NCBI GenBank assembly: GCA_039180415.1
Contig: JBCDDH010000008.1
Location: forward strand, 1 to 64,000
Direction: 5' to 3'
Origin: CAZIXN01 sp039180415
GTDB lineage: Bacteria > Planctomycetota > Phycisphaerae > Phycisphaerales > Phycisphaeraceae
Length of the DNA: 64,000 bases
Part shown: positions 44,640-54,200 of the stretch, one piece after another
Position numbering within the stretch: the stretch's first letter is position 1
Layout: the number at the start of each line of letters is the position of its first letter
Translations under genes and position numbers: made by a program
Notes under the pieces: model-generated
What the model was told of the DNA's origin: nothing
Databases searched by the model: none
Seen by the model: the letters and a program-made list of their open reading frames with translations, nothing else

Positions 44640-46688
44640 TCACTCCAGCCCAGCAAACCCCAGCGACTCGCTCAGCCATTGGTCCCGCTTGAGTACGCCC
44701 CGTCGCTGCGAAACCGCTCGCGCGTGCGCACGCCGCTGCGCCAGCCGCACCACCCAACGCGGAGCGACGCGCCGCACCGCCGCGCGCACCAACGGGTGCG
44801 TAAATCGGCGTACGACCTCGTCGTCCAGCGCCACGACGGCTTCGGCCGAACCGGGGTCGCCCTGCCGCCCCGCGCGGCCGAAGAGTTGCCGATCGATCCG
44901 CCGCGCGTCGTTTCGCTCCGCGGCGATCACGTGCAGCCCGCCCGCGGCCGCCACCCCCGGCCCGAGTTTGATGTCCGTGCCCCGCCCGGCCATGTTCGTC
45001 GCGATCGTCACGGTGCCGGGCTGGCCGGCCCGCTTCACGATCTCGGCCTCCTCTTCGTGCCGGACCGCGTTAAGCACCGCGTGCGGCACCCCTCGCTGAT
45101 CCAGCAGGACGCTCAACGCCTCGCTCTCGTGGATCGTCCGCGAGCCCACCAGCACCGGCCGCCCCTGGGCGTGCATGGTCTGGACTCGGTCCGCGATCCG
45201 GTTCCGCCGCGCGTCCCGATCGCCGCAGACCGTGTCCTTCGCCTGCTTTCGCACGCACGGCCGGTTCGTCGGGATCCGCACCGTCGGCGTGCGGTACGTC
45301 TGCCACAACTCGTGACGCGCCTCCCACGCCGTGCCGGTCATGCCGCACAGCGTGCCGTACATGCGGAAGAAACGCTGGAACGAGATCCGCGCGAGCGTGT
45401 CTTTGGGCGCGGTGACTTCCAGGCCTTCCTTGGCTTCGATCGCTTGGTGCAGGCCCTCGCGCCACGTGCGGTCTGGCATCAGCCGCCCCGTCGACTCGTC
45501 CACGATCACCACCTTGCCCTGCTGCACCACGTAGTGCTGCCCGGGGTGAAACAACTCCTTCGCGGTCAACGCCTGCGTCACCAGCTCTTCGCTCCGCCGA
45601 AGCCCGCGGAAGCGCTCCACCACGTCGGCCATCGCCGCCAGCTGCTCCCGTCCCGCCGCCGTCAGCCGCACGTCGCGGAACTGCGGGTTCACCTTGAAAT
45701 GTTTTTCGCGCTCGAACCGATCCGTCAGCGTGGCCGCCCGCTCGAAGGCGTCGGTGAGTTCGGCGTTGGGCGCGTCGCCGGAGATGATCAGCGGCGTCAC
45801 CCCCTCGTCGATCAGCACCGCGTCCGCCTCGTCCACGATCGCCACCGCCAGCCCCCGCTGCACCATGCGGTCCGCAAAGCCGAATGCCCGGCGGTCACCG
45901 GTGAGCCGGTCCAGCATCGCGTCGGGCAGCCCGCGGGTGCGCCCCAGCACCAGCCGGTCTCGCAAAAAATCCGCCGCCGCCTCCTTGTTGGTCGTGTACG
46001 TCACGTCGCAGGCGTACGCCGCCCGCCGCGCCATCGGGTCGCTCTCGCCGACCACGGAGCCGACGCTCAAGCCGCACGCCTCGTACACCGGGCGCATCTC
46101 TTCCGCGTCCCGCTCCGCCAGATAGTCGTTGGCCGTGACCACGTGCACGCCCCGCCCGCGCCACGCCGCCACCGCCGCGGGCATCGTGGCCACCAGCGTC
46201 TTGCCTTCGCCGGTCGCCACCTCCGCGAAGCACCCATCCGCCATCGCCAAAGCCGCCGCCACTTGATTCGGGTACGCCCGCAGCCCGATCGTCCGTGCCG
46301 CCAACTCCCGCACCACCGCGAAGGCCATCAAGCGGTCCGCCGCCGTGTCCCGCCCCCGCCGGACCGCCTGTCTCAGACGCGTTTGCAACAACGCCAGGTC
46401 CGCCTCTGCCATCGACGAAAGCTCCGCGTCGTGCCGCAGCACCGCCGCCGCTCGCCGCAGCGCCCGCCGCGTCCGCGGCACCCACGGCACCGCCCGCGCC
46501 AGCACCGCGTCCCACGCCGCGTCGAACCCTCGCAGGTTCTTCCGCGCCGTCGGCGGGTCGCTCATCGTCCGCCACCACGCCGACGGCGGCGCGTAAAGCG
46601 CCCCCGGCTGGTGCGCTTCCTGCGCCGTTCGCCTCGGCTCCGCCGCCGCGGGCTCCACGCCGCCGGGATTGACCGAAAAACTCGTCAC
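44640..46688 (-). CDS. Truncated SecA-like translocase ATPase
   Basis: A SecA paralogue of 682 residues (housekeeping SecA is 830-950). NBD1 has Walker A ATGEGKT (158-164) and DEAD at 286-289 (VDEADAVLIDEG; SecA usually DEVD). The peptide-cross-linking region includes the SecA hallmark IVDESTGRLMPDRTWREGLHQ and later RISFQRFFRMYGTLCGMTGTA. NBD2 keeps ATNMAGRGTDIKLG, GGLHVIAAERNDARRIDRQL and FGRAGRQGDPGSAEAV. After NBD2 only about 60 basic residues remain, so most of the helical scaffold/wing and the zinc-binding C-tail are missing. GTG start overlaps the previous stop (GTGA). Last gene of a minus-strand operon with M50/HlyD genes. Confidence 0.87.
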   Translation of the reverse strand: MTSFSVNPGGVEPAAAEPRRTAQEAHQPGALYAPPSAWWRTMSDPPTARKNLRGFDAAWDAVLARAVPWVPRTRRALRRAAAVLRHDAELSSMAEADLALLQTRLRQAVRRGRDTAADRLMAFAVVRELAARTIGLRAYPNQVAAALAMADGCFAEVATGEGKTLVATMPAAVAAWRGRGVHVVTANDYLAERDAEEMRPVYEACGLSVGSVVGESDPMARRAAYACDVTYTTNKEAAADFLRDRLVLGRTRGLPDAMLDRLTGDRRAFGFADRMVQRGLAVAIVDEADAVLIDEGVTPLIISGDAPNAELTDAFERAATLTDRFEREKHFKVNPQFRDVRLTAAGREQLAAMADVVERFRGLRRSEELVTQALTAKELFHPGQHYVVQQGKVVIVDESTGRLMPDRTWREGLHQAIEAKEGLEVTAPKDTLARISFQRFFRMYGTLCGMTGTAWEARHELWQTYRTPTVRIPTNRPCVRKQAKDTVCGDRDARRNRIADRVQTMHAQGRPVLVGSRTIHESEALSVLLDQRGVPHAVLNAVRHEEEAEIVKRAGQPGTVTIATNMAGRGTDIKLGPGVAAAGGLHVIAAERNDARRIDRQLFGRAGRQGDPGSAEAVVALDDEVVRRFTHPLVRAAVRRVAPRWVVRLAQRRAHARAVSQRRGVLKRDQWLSESLGFAGLE

Positions 46689-47053
46689 GCCGGCACCTCC
46701 CGGAAAGCGGCTGCTTGGTGGACTTGCGATCGAATCGAAACCAATTCCAAAGCCACGCGATGCTCGAACCGCATCGCCCGCCGAAGCGCTGTCTCCATCC
46801 GGGCTAGCCGGTCTTCGAACGGCCAAAGGTGGCACCCCGGCTCCATGCAACAGTACGGCTCGTCGCGGGCGAAGAAGTGCAAAGCTCCCCACACCCGAAG
46901 CGTATGAACCGGATGCCCATGGGTTTCGATTTCTTCGGTCAAGAACGTCAAGCCGCGCCCGTCCGTCTCGCAATGCTCACGGATAACGCCATCCACCAGC
47001 CGCTTTAACTCGGCTTTCGATCGCTTTACGCGCTGGTTGGAACGTGGCGTCAT
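46685..47053 (-). CDS. Small hypothetical protein coupled to SecA-like gene (122 aa)
   Basis: Basic N-terminus (MTPRSNQRVKRSKAELKRL), then a mixed alpha/beta core: FLTEEIETHGHPVHTLRVWGALHFF, the Cys-containing segment DEPYCCMEPGCHLWPF and a C-terminal helical part (RLARMETALRRAMRF). CCMEPGCH with a nearby His could bind a metal. Placed between the M50/HlyD gene (16-nt gap) and the SecA-like gene (4-nt overlap). The size and coupling suggest a cytoplasmic partner of the SecA-like ATPase; no family recognised. Confidence 0.75.
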   Translation of the reverse strand: MTPRSNQRVKRSKAELKRLVDGVIREHCETDGRGLTFLTEEIETHGHPVHTLRVWGALHFFARDEPYCCMEPGCHLWPFEDRLARMETALRRAMRFEHRVALELVSIRSQVHQAAAFREVPA

Positions 47054-47069
47054 CGCTAGAAACCAACCA

Positions 47070-49247
47070 TCAAACCCCGAACCGCTTCTGGAACAACCGC
47101 CGCAACTCCAGCCAGCCTTGCTGTAACAGCGGCTTGTCTTCAAATCGAAACCGCACCGTCACCCGCTGCCCGGCCACCAGCGGAGGCGCCCCTTCCGGCA
47201 GGTCGCTTGGCCGGATCCGCACCTCGAAAAAGTTTTCCATCGCTTTGGTCCCTTCCGGATCGCTCGGGTCCGTCGCCACCGGCCCGCCCGCCGCGTAGCC
47301 CAATGCCGCCGATGGGAGCTGCTCCGACCCCGCCGGGTTGATTCGCTCGATGACTCCGCTATACGTCACGCCCGCCCTTCCCGCCGCCTTGATCTCCACC
47401 CGCTGCGCGTCCGCCGCGGCGTCGTCCAACTGCGGCCCGAGATACTGGTCCGCCGCCGCTCGGATGATCGTCTCGTCCAGCGACGCCAGCACGCCCAGCC
47501 CCTCGCCCCGAGGGATGAACCGCCCTACCTGCCGGCTGGCCGAACGCGGCACCCAGGTCGCTTGCCGTTCGGCGTCCCGCTCGAGCCGCGTCAAATCCCG
47601 CTGCACCCGCTCCAGCCGCTGCCCCAACGCGATGATCTGATCGTCCACCATCCGCGACTCGGCGACGCCCTCCATGCGGGCCTTGCGCCACTCCGCTTCC
47701 AATCGACGCAGCCGCGCGTCCAACGCGTCCCGCTCGCTCCGCAGTTCCACGTTGTCCGACGCGTACAGGCGTGATCCGGTTTCCACCGCCCGCCGTTCCG
47801 CGACCTCGGTAACGAAGCCGTCGGCCCCCGCGTACACCGGTTCGAACACCACCGGCTCCACCAAGCCCGTCGCCCGCGCGTGGTCCGGCACCGGCACGTA
47901 CCCCAGCCCGCCCACCACCAGCGCTACGAAGGCAAGCGACGAGAACTGCGCCCACCCCCGCGTCCGCTCCACCTCGGCGTCGAGCACCAGGTACTTGATC
48001 CACTTCCCCAGCGGCACGAACACCCACGCGATGATCGACACCCCCGCCATGATGATCCCTACGAAAAACAGCTTGTCCGCCACGAACCACAGGATCCCCG
48101 CGAACAGGAACACCCGATAGACCAGGGAGCAACAGCCGTACGCGCTCAGCCACCAGCGCTCGGCCGGACGATGGGCGCTGCTGCGCGGGTTCCGTACCCG
48201 GTACACATACTTCTTCACGAGATACTTCAGGTAGTCGTTAGCACGCTTGTACAGGTTGGGGGTCTCGGTCAGGTCGCTGAGGATGTAGTAGCCGTCGAAG
48301 CGGATCAGGGGGTTCGCGTTGAACAGGATCGTCGACACCGACGCGATAAACATCACGTTGTAGGCCAGCGCGTGGATCGCCGCGCCTTCGCTGGTCTGCG
48401 CCCAAACGATCGCGGCGATCGCCGCCAGCGCGAGCTCGACGTACATCCCCGCGGCCGCGACGAACGCCCGCCGCGCCTTGCTTCGGAAGGCCCAGCTGCT
48501 GCTCGCGTCCACGTAGGGCACGGGCATCAACACCAGCAGCATGACGCCGACCGTGTGCACCTCCGAGGCCGTGCCCTCCGAGTCGCCGAACCGCTTGACC
48601 GCGAAGCCGTGACCCAGCTCGTGGATCACCTTCGCCAGGACGAACCCGCCGTAGAGATACAGCAGGTTGCTCGGGTCCAGCACGTTGCCCGCCGAATCGA
48701 ACAGGTCTCCCGTCCGTCCCGCCAAGTGCCACCCGCCCGCGAAGAGCAAGACGCACCACAGCGCGATGCCCACCGGGCCGAACACCCACGACACCGCCGG
48801 TTTCCATCGGTCTAAGAACCGGTCCGGGTCGAGCAGCGGGATCTTCGCGAACATGATGTTCATCAGGTACCCGCCGACTTGACGGTTGATCCGTCGCTTG
48901 TACCGATCGAACATGCCTTCTGCGTCGGGCGGCAGCTCGGCCGTGAGCAGGTTGCTCGTGTAGAGCTGTCCGAGCAGCTGGATCGCTTCGCCCTGCGTCG
49001 GCGCCGCGTCGCCGAGCTGCTCGCCGACCAGCTTCCACGCCTCGCCGACCGTTCGCTCGCCGTCCAGGAGCGCGACCAGGCGGTACGCGGACTCGTCCAC
49101 CCGGAAGAATTGGTTGTTGCCCGGGTCGCGCAACACATGCCAGGCCTGGCCGCGGTAGTCCTGCCGGTACACCTGCACCACCGCGCGCAGCCGCGGCTTG
49201 AGCTCGGCGACGCGGTACCAGGATTCGTGAAACGTCGGACGATCCAT
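47070..49247 (-). CDS. PqqD-like / M50 (site-2 protease) / HlyD fusion protein
   Basis: A 725-residue fusion with three parts. Residues about 20-110 are PqqD-like, the winged-helix fold of RiPP recognition elements (WHVLRDPGNNQFFRVDESAYRLVALLDGERTVGEAW). Residues about 125-430 are an M50 metalloprotease in several membrane helices, with zinc motif HELGH at 209-213 and the third-ligand motif NANPLIRFDG (310-319). From about 445 it is HlyD-like: helix near 440-455, lipoyl halves around a coiled coil (LDARLRRLEAEWRK), and a barrel ending LVAGQRVTVRFRF. Related proteins are annotated as peptide zinc metalloproteases. It starts 6 nt after the GAF-HlyD gene. Confidence 0.9.
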   Translation of the reverse strand: MDRPTFHESWYRVAELKPRLRAVVQVYRQDYRGQAWHVLRDPGNNQFFRVDESAYRLVALLDGERTVGEAWKLVGEQLGDAAPTQGEAIQLLGQLYTSNLLTAELPPDAEGMFDRYKRRINRQVGGYLMNIMFAKIPLLDPDRFLDRWKPAVSWVFGPVGIALWCVLLFAGGWHLAGRTGDLFDSAGNVLDPSNLLYLYGGFVLAKVIHELGHGFAVKRFGDSEGTASEVHTVGVMLLVLMPVPYVDASSSWAFRSKARRAFVAAAGMYVELALAAIAAIVWAQTSEGAAIHALAYNVMFIASVSTILFNANPLIRFDGYYILSDLTETPNLYKRANDYLKYLVKKYVYRVRNPRSSAHRPAERWWLSAYGCCSLVYRVFLFAGILWFVADKLFFVGIIMAGVSIIAWVFVPLGKWIKYLVLDAEVERTRGWAQFSSLAFVALVVGGLGYVPVPDHARATGLVEPVVFEPVYAGADGFVTEVAERRAVETGSRLYASDNVELRSERDALDARLRRLEAEWRKARMEGVAESRMVDDQIIALGQRLERVQRDLTRLERDAERQATWVPRSASRQVGRFIPRGEGLGVLASLDETIIRAAADQYLGPQLDDAAADAQRVEIKAAGRAGVTYSGVIERINPAGSEQLPSAALGYAAGGPVATDPSDPEGTKAMENFFEVRIRPSDLPEGAPPLVAGQRVTVRFRFEDKPLLQQGWLELRRLFQKRFGV

Positions 49248-49253
49248 GCGGCA

Positions 49254-51197
49254 CTACCACCAGAGTTTGAGGCGCAACCAGTTCCGCGCGTCGCGGGTCC
49301 ACACCCAGCCCGCGGCACGCCGAGCGACGTCGATCTTCGCCACGCCTTCGATGCCCGGCCGGAGCCAGGCGCGCGTCTCGTGCAAGTTCAGTTTGACGCG
49401 GAACACGTTGCCGCCGTCCAGCACCTCGGCGATCGGGTGGATCGTCTCGACCGTGAAGCCGATCGGGTCCCCCGGCACCGACGCCGCCGCCAGCGTGCCG
49501 GTCATGCCTTCGGCGATCTCCGTGATGTCCGCATCGGGCACGAGCATCTCCGCCCGCTGCTGCGCCAGGGGCGCGACCTCGAACAGCACGTCGCCGCGGC
49601 GAACCGGCGCACCGACTTGCTGGCGGAGATCGCCGACCACCACCCGCCCGGCGATCGGGCTCCGGAGCGTCGCCTGTTCCAGGCGGTGTTCCAGCAGATC
49701 GATCCGGGCCTGGGCTTCGTCGGCCTGGGCCCGCGCGATCTGGACGTCGACGGCGTTGCCCTCGCGCCGCGCCAGGTCCGCTTGCTTTCGGTACGTCGCC
49801 ACCTCAGACTGTCGCTCGGCCAACTCGAACCGCAGCTCATCGGTCTCCAGACGGCCCAACGTGCCTCCGACGTCGACGCGGTCGCCGGGGTCTTTAACGG
49901 CCTCGGCGAGGAAGCCGTCGAACGGGGCCGGCACCGCCCGCTGGGTCACCGCCTCGAACGTGAACGGCGCGTCGATGCGGTACGGGATCTTCACGAACGT
50001 CAGCAGCACCGCCGCGACGAGCAGCCCCACCGCGGCCGCCTTCGCCCACGTGTGCTGTGGGCCCACCAGCCCCGCCAGGGCGGCCCGTGTGCCCGCCGCC
50101 CACCGCGCGCCGAACCATCGGTCGCGTTCGTGCCGCTCGAGCAGGCGTGGCCCCGCCAGGTCGCACGCCATCCGCAGGAAATCCATCTCGCCCGGCACCA
50201 CAGCCTGCCCTTCGGTCTTCTCGACGGTGACCACCGCGATCGGGTCGCCGTCCCGCCGCACCGGCAGCGAGCACACGGCCTTCATCCGCTGTTCTTGCGC
50301 CAGGGCGTCGTGCGCCCGGTTGACGAACCCCGCTTCCGACGACGCGGGCACATACACCTCGACGTCTTGATCGAGGCATTCTTCCATCGCCGCCTCCAGC
50401 CGCTGCACCACCGCCATCTTGCGGTTGACGTGCTCGGTCTGGCTCATCGCGCGGAGCTTGACGTATTTGCCCTCGAGGATCCCGAAGCTCACCCGTTCGG
50501 CGCCGAACCGCGACGCGATCTCGTTGCAGAACGCCAGCGACACCGCGCGGAACTTCCGCTGGGCGTTGGCCGCCGTAAGCGCCCGCGTCGCCGTGGCCAG
50601 GCCTTCCAGGTCGGCGTCCCGCTGGTTGAGCGTGCGCCGCATCTCGTACAGCGTGAGCAAGGCCAGCGAGAGCTCGAGGCGTTGGCGGGTGCGCTGCGCT
50701 TCCTCGGGGTTGCCGGTGGGGACGCGGAACGCTTCGACCCCGTCGAGGCTCGTCAGCCCGGCGGTGGGCAGCAGGATCAGGTGTTCCCGGGCGGCTTGTC
50801 CGTACATCCCGTCGGTACAGCCGACCGGCACGACCAGCGCCGCGTCGAGCGTCGGGCGCTCGACCGTCGCCCGCTTGAGCGCATCCACCGCCTGAGCGAG
50901 CCAGACCGGCGGCGTGTCGTGGGACGACAAGGCGGGCTGCGCGGCGAGCACCTCGACCCGCACCGCCGGCGCACTCGGCGGAGCGTCGTCCTGCGGTCCG
51001 TCGTTGGCTTCCGGAGGCCCGGCCGGGGCGTTTTGGGTGAGCCGCAAGACCGCGCCGGCGGGCACCTCCGCGAACCGGCACTGCACCACCAACAGTTCCC
51101 GCAGAAACTGATCCGGCGGCCCGTCGAACCGCACGAGCCGGTCCACCCAGGCCCGCGCGTCTGTTTCGTGCAGCAGCGTCGACGTCGCGTTTTCCAT
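49254..51197 (-). CDS. GAF-domain / HlyD-like membrane fusion protein
   Basis: A 647-residue protein with a cytoplasmic half and an exported half. Residues about 205-350 form a GAF-like sensor domain (VSLAFCNEIASRFGAERVSFGIL, PIAVVTVEKTEG), preceded by a second possible sensor-like region. A single membrane helix lies at about 384-403. Beyond it are the HlyD lipoyl halves (RAVPAPFDGFLAEAVKDPGDRV and LRSPIAGRVVVGDLRQQVG), a helical hairpin and barrel strands ending LRPGIEGVAKIDV. The ATG at 51197 is 52 nt after the LEPR-xLL gene; the M50 fusion gene begins 6 nt after its stop. Its GAF domain would let a cytoplasmic ligand control the periplasmic adaptor. Confidence 0.87.
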   Translation of the reverse strand: MENATSTLLHETDARAWVDRLVRFDGPPDQFLRELLVVQCRFAEVPAGAVLRLTQNAPAGPPEANDGPQDDAPPSAPAVRVEVLAAQPALSSHDTPPVWLAQAVDALKRATVERPTLDAALVVPVGCTDGMYGQAAREHLILLPTAGLTSLDGVEAFRVPTGNPEEAQRTRQRLELSLALLTLYEMRRTLNQRDADLEGLATATRALTAANAQRKFRAVSLAFCNEIASRFGAERVSFGILEGKYVKLRAMSQTEHVNRKMAVVQRLEAAMEECLDQDVEVYVPASSEAGFVNRAHDALAQEQRMKAVCSLPVRRDGDPIAVVTVEKTEGQAVVPGEMDFLRMACDLAGPRLLERHERDRWFGARWAAGTRAALAGLVGPQHTWAKAAAVGLLVAAVLLTFVKIPYRIDAPFTFEAVTQRAVPAPFDGFLAEAVKDPGDRVDVGGTLGRLETDELRFELAERQSEVATYRKQADLARREGNAVDVQIARAQADEAQARIDLLEHRLEQATLRSPIAGRVVVGDLRQQVGAPVRRGDVLFEVAPLAQQRAEMLVPDADITEIAEGMTGTLAAASVPGDPIGFTVETIHPIAEVLDGGNVFRVKLNLHETRAWLRPGIEGVAKIDVARRAAGWVWTRDARNWLRLKLWW

Positions 51198-51249
51198 ACC
51201 GCGATCATCGATGATTGGCTGGATTTTGCAAGGGGGCTTGGCGCTTAAA

Positions 51250-54200
51250 TCAGCGCAGACGCCGCGGGCCCGGGGCGAGCGCTTCTTCACGTTCGTCGAG
51301 GTCGCTCGGTCGATCCGCGGACACCAACAACGAGACCGTCTGCGGGCGAGACGACGATGGGGTCAACGGTACGTAGGCCGCCCCGCGAGCGCCCGCGTGG
51401 CGTGTTACTTCGTACACGACGACCGCGTCAGAAACCGCCAGCGTCGTCGGAGACGCGGCGGGCAAGCTCGGTATAGCTGGTTGATCAGCTTGCGTTTGCG
51501 GACGCTGCCCCGGCTGCGTTGACGCCCCCGCGCGCACGAACGGCTGGATCAACGCGTCGTCTTCCAACGCCGCCGCGGAGAACGCCACGGCGGCGGCCGA
51601 CACCCCACCGGTTGGCGGCGTGATGCGTTCTCCGTCGGCCAGCACCGATGCGTCCGCAGCGCGCGGCGTCAATGTGGAACTCGGCGCGACCGGTTCGACC
51701 GGCGCGTTGCTTAAGCCCTGGAAGTTCGCCTGCAGCAGCGCGAGGTCGGCCTGATCGACCTGTCCGTTGAAGTCGAAATCGCCCTCCGCCCAGGTGCGTT
51801 CCGCTTCTGGGGTGCGTAACGCGTTGACCACCGCCATCGCGTCGCGGAAATCCACGTCGCCGTCCAAGTCGGCGTCGCCGGGCGTCAGATTCTCGAACTT
51901 GGCCACCCACCGCACCGCGTCGGCGGAGACCTGCGTGCCGCCCGTCGCCGCGGCTGCGATCAGCGTCACCGTGTTAACCCCGGCTTCGAGCTCATACACC
52001 CCGGCCGACCGCCATTGGCCCGTATCGACCCGTTGGTTCAGGCTCACGAGGACATTGCCGTCCGCGGTTTCGATCGCGTAGGGAACGCTTGTCGCCGCGT
52101 CGGCCACCGCGCCGTGGTGGATCAGCAGTTCGTAACTGCCGTTCAGCGGGATCAGCGACTCCCAAGCCGCCGCGTCGGAACCGCCGGGGTTCTGGATGAC
52201 CCGCTGCGAGGCGCCGTCGAACCCGCCGCTCTGGCTGAACCAGCCGCCCGTGTCGCCGTAGCGGGGGTCGGCGGTCGTGGCGACGCGGTCGAAGTGAGTC
52301 AGCCCCGCGTCCAGGCCGAAATACGCCAGGGCCGCGCCCATGACGTCGATGCGGTCGCGTTCGCTGAGGATCGTTTCGAACGGGAAGGCGAGCATGACGA
52401 GTTGCTCGTTGAATTGCACCGCGGCTCCCTGGGAACCGCTGCCGTAGGTCATCGCCACGGTCGATCCGTTGATCGGGCTGATCACGTCCGGGAAGTCGAC
52501 GTCGTAGACAAAGGTGCCGTCGTCGAAGCCCAGTGAGATCCCTTCGAAGATCGAGCCGTCCACGCCGCTGGCTTCAAAGCTGTTCGCGTCGTCCGCGACG
52601 TAGTCGGCACGGAGCGTCTGGTTGTAGAAAGATCGGCCGTTGTTCTGCGCGTCCAGGTCCCAGCCGATCTCCGCCCCGCTGACGAACAGCTTGCCGCCGC
52701 CATCGAGGTACGAGCTCACGAGCGCCTGCTCGGCCGCGTTGAACGTGTCGTCGGCCGTGGACTCTTCGCCCAAGATCCAGACCACCGCGTCGTAGTCGTC
52801 GAGATCCACGTCGCCGGCCACCACCGCTTCGTTCATCGCCGTGCCGATCGCCAGGCCGCGTGGGGCCCAGGCTTCGATGGCCTCGGCGTGTTGGATGGCG
52901 TAGTTCTGGCTGTTGCTCAGCGACGGCCGCACCCGATCGGTCACCGATCCGCCGAACGGCTGCGTCGGGTTGAGGGACCGGTCGTTGCGGTCGAAGCCGT
53001 CGACGATCAGCACTCGCTGGTCGGCTTCGTACGGCGTAACCGCGACCACGTCCGCCGCGAGCGATTCACCGCCCTCGTTGACCGCGGCGACCTTGAAGTA
53101 ATACACGCCCTGGGCCGGGTCCAAGCCCGTCAGCACGTGTTCTTCGGTGAAGTAGCCGTCCACGTACGTGCCGCCGTCGAACCCCCTGCCGTCGGTCGAG
53201 GTGTAGATCATGTACCCGTCGGGCGTGTCGCCGGCATAAGCGTTGGGCAGAGGCCGGTCCCAGCTCAACCGGACCAAGCCATCGATCGGGAACGGTTCGG
53301 CGCGCAGGTTCTCGACCGGCGGCGGCAGCTCGGTCGCCGGCGTCGTGTTTCCGTCCACCGCGCGGAAGTAGTTGATCAGGCCTTGGTACGTCGCGCGGGC
53401 CAGCGCGTCGCGGACCTCGGGGTCGCGGAGCATCTGCGCGTCCTGCACGTTGTCGTGGAAGCCGGTCTCCACGATCGTCGCGTCGAATTCGCCGTTGATG
53501 CGCTCGTTGTTGATTTCACCGAACTCGATGTCGCTGCGGTCGAGCGTGACCACGCTGCGGTTGGCCCAGTTGTGCTCGAACTGGCCGTTCTGCGCGACCA
53601 GGTCGTCGTTGACTTCCCGGCCGAGCAGTTCGGCGAGCAGCTGCTGGTTGGGCGTGGCCGCGCTGGCGCGGTTGTTGCCGTTGACCAGCGCGAGCACGCC
53701 GCGAGCGCTGCCCCCGCCGGCGTTGGAGTGGTAGCTCACGAACACGCGGTCGCTGAGGCTGCCGTCCTGTTCGCGGTTCATGAACTCAGCGTAGCGCGGA
53801 GAGAGCGAGACGGTCGCGCTGCCGTCCGAGCTGCTCGTGCGGTACTCGCTGGTCGGGATCCCCTGCGACCGCTCGACGTGCCACTGCACCCAGTAGAGCC
53901 CGGCCTCGTCTTCCCGCAATTGCCCCGACACACCCCCGCCGCGGTCGATATCGCCCACGCCGTTGCCGAAGCGGATCATGTCGGCGACCACCACGCGGCG
54001 CCGTTCGCTGCTCTGATTGCTGATCTCGACGTACCCCTCGGTACCCCGGTTGAAGTGGTAGGTGCCCAGGTACACCAGCCCGTTGCCCACCCGGCGGTGG
54101 TTCACCGTCACCTCGGTCGCGCCGCCGCTGTGATGGACGCGGTAGATCTGGTCGGCGGCGCGGTTGGATCCGGAGGGCGACCAGGCGTAGACCGGGTACT

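Noticed and set aside
44679..46907. 742-codon frame antisense to the SecA-like gene
   Set aside because: Product is an Arg/His/Pro-rich shadow; the minus strand has all SecA motifs.
48879..51248. 789-codon frame antisense to the GAF-HlyD gene
   Set aside because: Arg/His-rich without motif; overlaps fully a gene with clear domains.
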